DNA of 64,000 bases from Cotesia glomerata. Taxonomy: Eukaryota; Arthropoda; Insecta; Hymenoptera; Braconidae. The stretch spans positions 4,836,001 through 4,900,000 of the forward strand of contig NC_058161.1 in NCBI RefSeq assembly GCF_020080835.1, read 5' to 3'. Below are positions 58,008 to 64,000 of this stretch, in pieces. The position numbers were made by a program, and so were the translations under genes. A model generated the notes under the pieces. It had not been told where the DNA came from, did not search any database, and saw only the letters and a program-made list of their open reading frames with translations. Position 1 is the first letter of the stretch, and every line of letters starts with the position of its first letter.

Positions 58008-59198
58008 TAATTTTTCACCAAGTTACGGCCTAAAATGGGGTTGACCCCACTTGTAAATAATTACCATGAGATTTTATTTATCAATATGAATTATTGAAAA
58101 TAATTAAAAAACTGCTTCTAAATTTTTTTTCAACCAGTATTCTTAACCAGGGTAAACATGAAAATAAATATTAATGTTACTATTATTAATATAAAAAAAA
58201 AATAGTTGAAGTAAACGAGAGCTGGAGAAAAAAAATAAAAATACTTTCGTTGTCTGTTATTCAGAGCGGATGTAATTGGATACGATAAAGTGAATAGAAG
58301 AAAAAAGTAGCGAAAATATATTGCGTTAAGTAGACAGATACAAGTATAGTAACTCAGTAAGTAGTAGGTAGCTGTTCAATGGATATCCTTATCCTTATCG
58401 AATATTTTTGTTTATTGCGATCTGAGGTATATATGTTGTATCTATAGTATGTAGTATGTAGTATGTTAACTATACATGTGTAAGCTAGTAAGTAAGTTAG
58501 TAAGTAACTATATTATGTTATGTGGATGTAAGTGTGTAAGACACGTAAGAGTAATAAGGAGGTTTCCAGATGAAAGAGAACGGAGTACACAGACAATGAC
58601 TTTCGCGATACCGTAAAGGAAAAATCCACGCGAGACGGACACACAAACGAGTGGAGAGAAGATAAGAATAAGAACATTCGCTACGAGGAAAAGTGTAGCA
58701 ACCGGTAATTCCTTTCTTGAGGCTAATTATGCAAGGCGTAAGGACTAGAATAGAAATGAGAATTTATGCCCCGTCACTGCTAGTCTGGATTTAGGATATA
58801 TATGTTTGTATGTATATGGATTTTTTTGGTTCTTCAGTCCGTTTTGTCACCCACGGACAATGTCAATTGGTGGTTAATTGCCCAATTTTATAATCCATTT
58901 ATAGTTGTGAGTCAACGTGTCTGGGTTCTTTCGAAAATTATATTCAAACTCGATTGCTGTTGAGAAACCTGTAAAGTGACATATGTTAATTATTTTTTAT
59001 AATGCAATTACTAAGGTGTATAAATTATTTATTAGGATTGTTTAATAATATTGTTTATATAACCTCGATAAGTCGGAAACCTCCGCAACTCGAAAAAATG
59101 TTTCATCTTTTTCCCTTTAAGCCGTAAAACCTCCGTTGCTCGAAATTTTTACCCTCTATAAGTTGAAATAATTAGTGAGTCCCTAAAAGCTATTTCTG
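58008..59198. other. Spacer with short tandem repeats
   Basis: No gene seen. 58440-58520 has GTATGTA and AGTAAGTTAGTA tandem phrases; 58560-58900 is GC-richer and non-repetitive. Confidence 0.4.
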
Positions 59199-59835
59199 TA
59201 CACAGAAAGAAAAATTTTTTCACTGAAGAACAAAATTCTTGACTCAAGAAAATTTTCATTGACTTGGTGGAAGTCATTTTTTCTTAATTCAAATTATCAT
59301 AAATACTTGATACAATAAATTTTTATATTTGATCAAGATTTTTAGATACTTTAGGGAAGCAGCGCCACCTAATTTAGCTGAGAAAAAAATTTTCTCACCT
59401 TGAGAAAAGTTTTCTCTTGAATATTTGATACCCATTTTATATTATTTTATCGTGTAATTATACATATTGAATGAAAAAAAAATGATGAAATATTATTTGA
59501 TCTTTCCATTTGACATGTTAATCAGTAAAAATTTACTTTGACCTTTATATTTAATTTTTTGGAGCAAGAGAGAAATTTTCTCAAGACAAGAAAATTTACT
59601 TCTATCAAGAACTAAATTTTTTGGAGCAAGAGGCTGAATTTTCTCAAAACAACAAGATTTTCTTGACTTAAATAAATTTTCTTGGATCAAGATCCGTATT
59701 TTTTAAAGCAAGAGAATTAATTTTGTTGGAATAAGTAAAATTTTTTGTGTCAAAAAAAATTTTTTTCTTCGCTCAAGAAAACAATTAAGAAGAAAAATAT
59801 TTTCTTGGCTCAAGTGAACCTTTATTTCTGTGTAC
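59199..59835. mobile_element. TACACAGAAA TIR element, copy A
   Basis: Ends TACACAGAAAGAAAAATTTT and AAAGGTTCACTTGAGCC-type complement, closing at TTTCTGTGTA. The interior repeats CTTGA/TCAAGAAAATTTT. A 65-codon chance frame inside it recurs in all copies and is not a gene. Confidence 0.75.
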
Positions 59836-61552
59836 ATTTTTACCCTTCATAACTCGAATACATACACTTGGATCTTTTTATCTCGAATTTAAAATTATTA
59901 CCGTATGTAAAAAAAAGATAAAGAATAGCCTTATTTAAAGCAAAAAAGAATTGCTGATTTTTTCCAATAAGTTTTTTGAATAAATATGATGATTGTATAT
60001 GTAACTTGAATTAAGTGAATAATTTTGAAGAATTCCATCTTCTTGATTTGAGTAAAAAAATTCTTTAACTAAAAAATGTTTCTTGATTTAAGTAAATTTT
60101 ACTTAATTAAAAAATTTTTCGTCTTGATTCTAGACAATGAAAGTCTTAAAAATTATTTTCATGGTTCAAGAATTTTTCTCTTGATTCAAGTTAATTTTTT
60201 TTTCCCTTGTTCGAGTTATAGAGGTTCTACTGTAGTTTAATTTAAATTAACATAAAATACATACATACTTAATTTTTGATTTTAGGAAATAGAATATAAT
60301 TATCGATAAAAATTTATTGAAGTAGATGTGAAGAAATTTTTAGATTGAATATATTTTCCAATAGAAAGTTATTTGATGATACACCTGAAGAAATATAAAG
60401 GAAAAAAAACAAAATGTTAATCTAATAATGAAATTCATGCGTGAAACTGAAACTCGCAATAAATAATTAAATTGACATGAGTAATAATAATAATAAATAA
60501 TAGATAAATCGAGACGTTAATCTATAATTGATTATAATCCAGTGATTAGAAATTGAATTCTTGAATATAAAATGTTTTATAAATTGTCGCCTCTAGTGAG
60601 AAGTCTTAAGTGCACCAGTAAAGTGTAAAGTGAGAGGTGCTGGTTGTAAAGATTACGAATAGGACAAAAATGGAGTAACAAAAAAAAAGCATAAATATAC
60701 GTAGACCGCATTCGATAGATATTTATACAGAGCTATTTGCAATATGGACTTATATACAACTTGCTACCGCGGGCGTGACCAACGAGAAATTCTTTTGATC
60801 GTTACGTTAAACTAGAAAGTTTGACTTTCATGCTCGAACGATCATCGATCGCGTCCATCGATCCGTTTTAGTTTTTTTAAAATTCATTATTTACTAATTT
60901 CGTATTACCCCTTTTATATAAATAAATACCTTTGCATACATACAATATACTTCACATAAACATAAATACATCTCAATAATACTTAATCCATGCAATTATA
61001 TTATTTATTCCGAGTAAACGGTACACTGAGCAATTTAATCCACATGATAGTAAAGATTTCTAAGCTACTATCGCGGAACAAATTTATCATTCGTGTGTCG
61101 GTTGGGGAAAAGAGAAAAAAGGGAAAAAAGAAAAAGAAAACCTAATTTACTTCTTAACCCACTTTTTCTAATGTAACCACACATCTATTTCTTATTCTTA
61201 TAAATTTATAACAACTATCTTTCATATAACAAAATTATAGTAATAAAAATACCTGCACATCCTAAGTTATTTTATTAATCAAAAATAACATTTTATTATT
61301 CTCGTTCTTTCTTCTTTTATCGCGTTACTTTTATTTATTTGACATCCACTCTGTTAAAAATGCATACTGCATCATACAAACTATTGTTGCGACGTTATAG
61401 CGGTACTTTTAAATATTTTTACGACTCTGTCCGCTTGGAGCCGTTAAACGTCACTAAATATATAAATACCACCATTTTTAATGTTAAATCCGCCATTTTC
61501 AGTCACTTAAAAATCTTCCATCTTTTTCACCCCTATCATCTTTTCTAATCAC
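59836..61552. other. Spacer, no gene recognised
   Basis: 60030-60205 is a partial copy of the CTTGATTCAAG repeat; the rest shows nothing beyond AT-rich single-copy-looking DNA and a purine run at 61105-61140. Confidence 0.4.
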
Positions 61553-62453
61553 CATACAGAAAGAGAAATTTCTTGACTAGAGAACAAAATTCTTGGCTCA
61601 AGAAAATTTGTCGGGTGCCTGAAGAAAGACCGAAGTTGTGTTGGCCGAAGTAAAAATTTTTCTTTAAATTCTATTCTTGGTGGAAGTCATTTTTTCTTAA
61701 TTCAAATTATCATAAATACTTAATACAATAAATTTTTATAATTGAGGAGCTGATTTTCAAAAGGGTATCTTTTCATATTTTAAAATACCAATTTTCTGAA
61801 CTTTTAAATATCAATTACTTCGAAAATTATAAAGATTTATAAATGAAAATCGAATTCCAGCTTCACAACCGATAGTACTTTATAGTTAAATTAAAAAAAG
61901 GTCAATACAAATATTTATAATTGAAGATAACTAGTTTTTTGTCTCGATTAATCAAAAATGAAAAAATACCCTTTTGAAACTCAGCTCCTCAGATCAAGAT
62001 TTTTAGATACTTTAGGGAAGCAGCGCAACCTACTTCAGCTGAGAAAAAAATTTTCTCCCCTTGAGAAAATTTTTCTCTTGAATATTTGGTACCCACTTTA
62101 TATTATTTTAGCGTGCAATTTGACATGTTAATCAATAAAAATATTAATGAAAATTTACTTCTATCTTTATATTTAATTTTTTGGAGCAAGAGAGAAATTT
62201 TCTCAAGACAAGAAAATTTACTTCCATCAAGAACTAAATTTTTTGGAGCAAGAGGCTGAATTTTCTCAAAACAACAAGATTTTCTTGACTTAAATAAATT
62301 TTCTTGGATCAAGATACGTATTTTTTAAAACAAGAGAATTAATTCAGTTGGAATAAGTGAAATTTCTTCTCAAAAAAAATTTTTTTCTTGCTCAAGAAAA
62401 TAATAAGGAAGAAAAATATTTTCTTGGCTCAAGTGAACTTTTTTTTCTGTGCA
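61553..62453. mobile_element. TACACAGAAA TIR element, copy B, enlarged
   Basis: Starts CATACAGAAAGAGAAATTTC and ends GAACTTTTTTTTCTGTGC. Collinear with copy A apart from insertions near 61608-61670 and at 61744-61990. Confidence 0.7.
61744..61990. mobile_element. 247-bp MITE nested in copy B
   Basis: Ends GAGGAGCTGATTTTCAAAAG and CTTTTGAAACTCAGCTCCTC. Copy A reads straight through the site (TATTTGATCAAGATTT), which proves the insertion. Confidence 0.85.
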
Positions 62454-63351
62454 AAACATCTATGTAATTAATAAATTACCTCTATTTAATTCCATCTCCA
62501 GCATTATATCCAGCGGTTATATAATCCTGTTAACAAATAAAAACAAACTGTCACTTGATTTTATTTAAAATAAAATTGAGAACCGCTGGAAGAAAACGTA
62601 GCGTAGGTTACATTACACGAGGCGTAATTTCTGGCTCTACGAGTAAACTACATACTTGCACATATATAAATATATACATATATACATAATAAAAGTTTAA
62701 AAGTTGTGTAGTAGAGATCGAGAAGTCTCCACACATCAACGGTAGTGTGTTGGCACACAACATACCCACTCGCTAAAAAAAAAGTACCAATCTTATTAGT
62801 ATTAGTACATTCTATTTGCCCATGTATTTCTTCTTACATGTATAAGTATGCTTACATACATATATGTATATGACAGTAACAACTGTGAAGCATATAAACT
62901 TCTTCAGCATGGCTAAGAGTGTTGTGTGGTGTGTGCTAACCCAGGTAACTTGCCAAGTAGTCACTGCATGCCGTGTTTCTTGCGCAGCCATTGCCTAAGG
63001 AAACTCTTAACTTGTATAAATATATACACATATATATATATAAATATATAGATATAGATTGTATGTATATCTTACACTCTCTGTTACACTCACAAGCAGC
63101 CTTCGCATTTTATTACGAGTGAAAGTCGACGTTTTAGGTGCAGGCTTACCATTAAATATGCCGCTGTTACTGAGTATGAGACAGCATCGATGTGTATCCT
63201 TGCTCTTATTACCTCACCGATATATTTTGTTAAGACTCTGACTTTTTATACAATACAGTACTTTAGATTACAGTTAATCTAGGATTTATTGCCTCCCTTA
63301 TTACGTCTAAACTCTTTTCTTCTTTGGCTTGATGACAGGAGATATGGATCT
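62454..63351. other. Spacer, no gene recognised
   Basis: Mixed-complexity DNA with TATATACATA-type stretches (62660-62700, 63020-63060); no frame or RNA recognised. Confidence 0.4.
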
Positions 63352-64000
63352 ATACACAGAAAAAAAGGTTCACTTGAACCAAGAAAATATTTTTCTTCTT
63401 AATTATTTTCTTGAGCGAAAAAAAAAAAAGAAATTTCACTTATTCCAACAAAATTAATTCTCTTGCTTTAAGAAATACGTATCTTGATCCAAGAAAATTT
63501 ATTTAAGTCAAGAAAATCTTGTTGTTTTGAGAAAATTCAGCCTCTTGCTCCAAAAAATTTAGTTCTTGATAGAAGTAAATTTTTTTGTCTTGAGAAAATT
63601 TCTCTCTTGCTCCAAAAAATTAAATATAAAGGTCAAAGTAAATTTTTATTGATTAACATGTCAAATGGAAAGATCAAATAATATTTCATCATTTTTTTTC
63701 ATTCAATATGTATAATTGTACAGTAAAATAATAAAAAATGGGTATCAAATATTCAAGAGAAAAATTTTCTCAAGGTGAGAAAATTTTTTTCTTAGCTGAA
63801 GTAGGTTGCACTGCTTCCCTAAAGTATCTAAAAATCTTGATCAAATATAAAAATTTATTGTATCAAGTATTTATGATAATTTGAATTAAAAAAAAATGAC
63901 TTCCATCAAGAATAAAATTTCAAGAAAAATTTTTATAAAATTAATTCTCTTGCTTTGAGAAATACGTATCTTGATCCAAGAAAATTTATTAAAGCCGAGA
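63352..64000. mobile_element. TACACAGAAA TIR element, copy C, inverted, cut by window end
   Basis: Begins TATACACAGAAAAAAAGGTT and runs in the opposite orientation to copies A and B; it repeats an internal segment from about 63930 (CTCTTGCTTTGAGAAATACG also at 63460). Confidence 0.7.

Noticed and set aside
59493..59690. 65-69 residue frame recurring at 59493, 62103 and 63484
   Set aside because: It is a chance frame in the CTTGA/TCAAG repeats of one TIR element; recurrence follows the element, and its composition is that of the repeat.

Overview
The window is eukaryotic nuclear DNA from an insect, most likely a hymenopteran and plausibly a braconid-type parasitoid wasp. The genes have many short GT-AG introns, the non-coding DNA is very AT-rich, the two best-recognised proteins are closest to insect versions, and rolling-circle (Helitron-like) and TIR elements crowd introns and spacers. 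The species assignment is inference.

Layout. (1) 1591-5876, minus: 5' part of Bicaudal-D; the rest of the gene lies beyond position 1. (2) 7918-12858, minus: complete NDUFV1, the 51-kDa FMN/NADH subunit of respiratory complex I, in six exons. Its third intron holds a broken ankyrin/PRANC-type gene (9427-10534) and a 919-bp TIR element; its second intron holds an 86-nt hairpin. (3) 13267-18687, minus: an unrecognised six-exon gene for an acidic, serine-rich protein with a 26-residue internal duplication and a C-terminal Myb/SANT-like domain. (4) 20495-26373, plus: an intact eight-exon divergent ionotropic receptor with a TATA/Inr core promoter. (5) 29687-48720, minus: a 21-exon, about 1,404-residue coiled-coil protein resembling the MTCL/SOGA family. 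(6) 48721-64000: no convincing protein gene; repeats plus moderately complex, possibly regulatory DNA.

The four complete gene models were built by hand. All exon phases agree and each gives an open frame with a stop. The genes are functionally unrelated (transport adaptor, respiration, putative DNA binding, chemo/thermosensation, cytoskeleton) and share no operon-like logic.

Repeats are the second theme: a very frequent MITE family with ends like AAAGTTAGCCGAC; Helitron-like elements with 5' TCTATATT and a 3' hairpin plus CTAG; foldbacks with TTAA or TA target duplications; and several clear nestings. The least usual object is a roughly 580-bp palindrome with a degenerate tRNA in its centre (46797-47378). 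The intronic ankyrin/PRANC remnant is the most interesting gene fragment.
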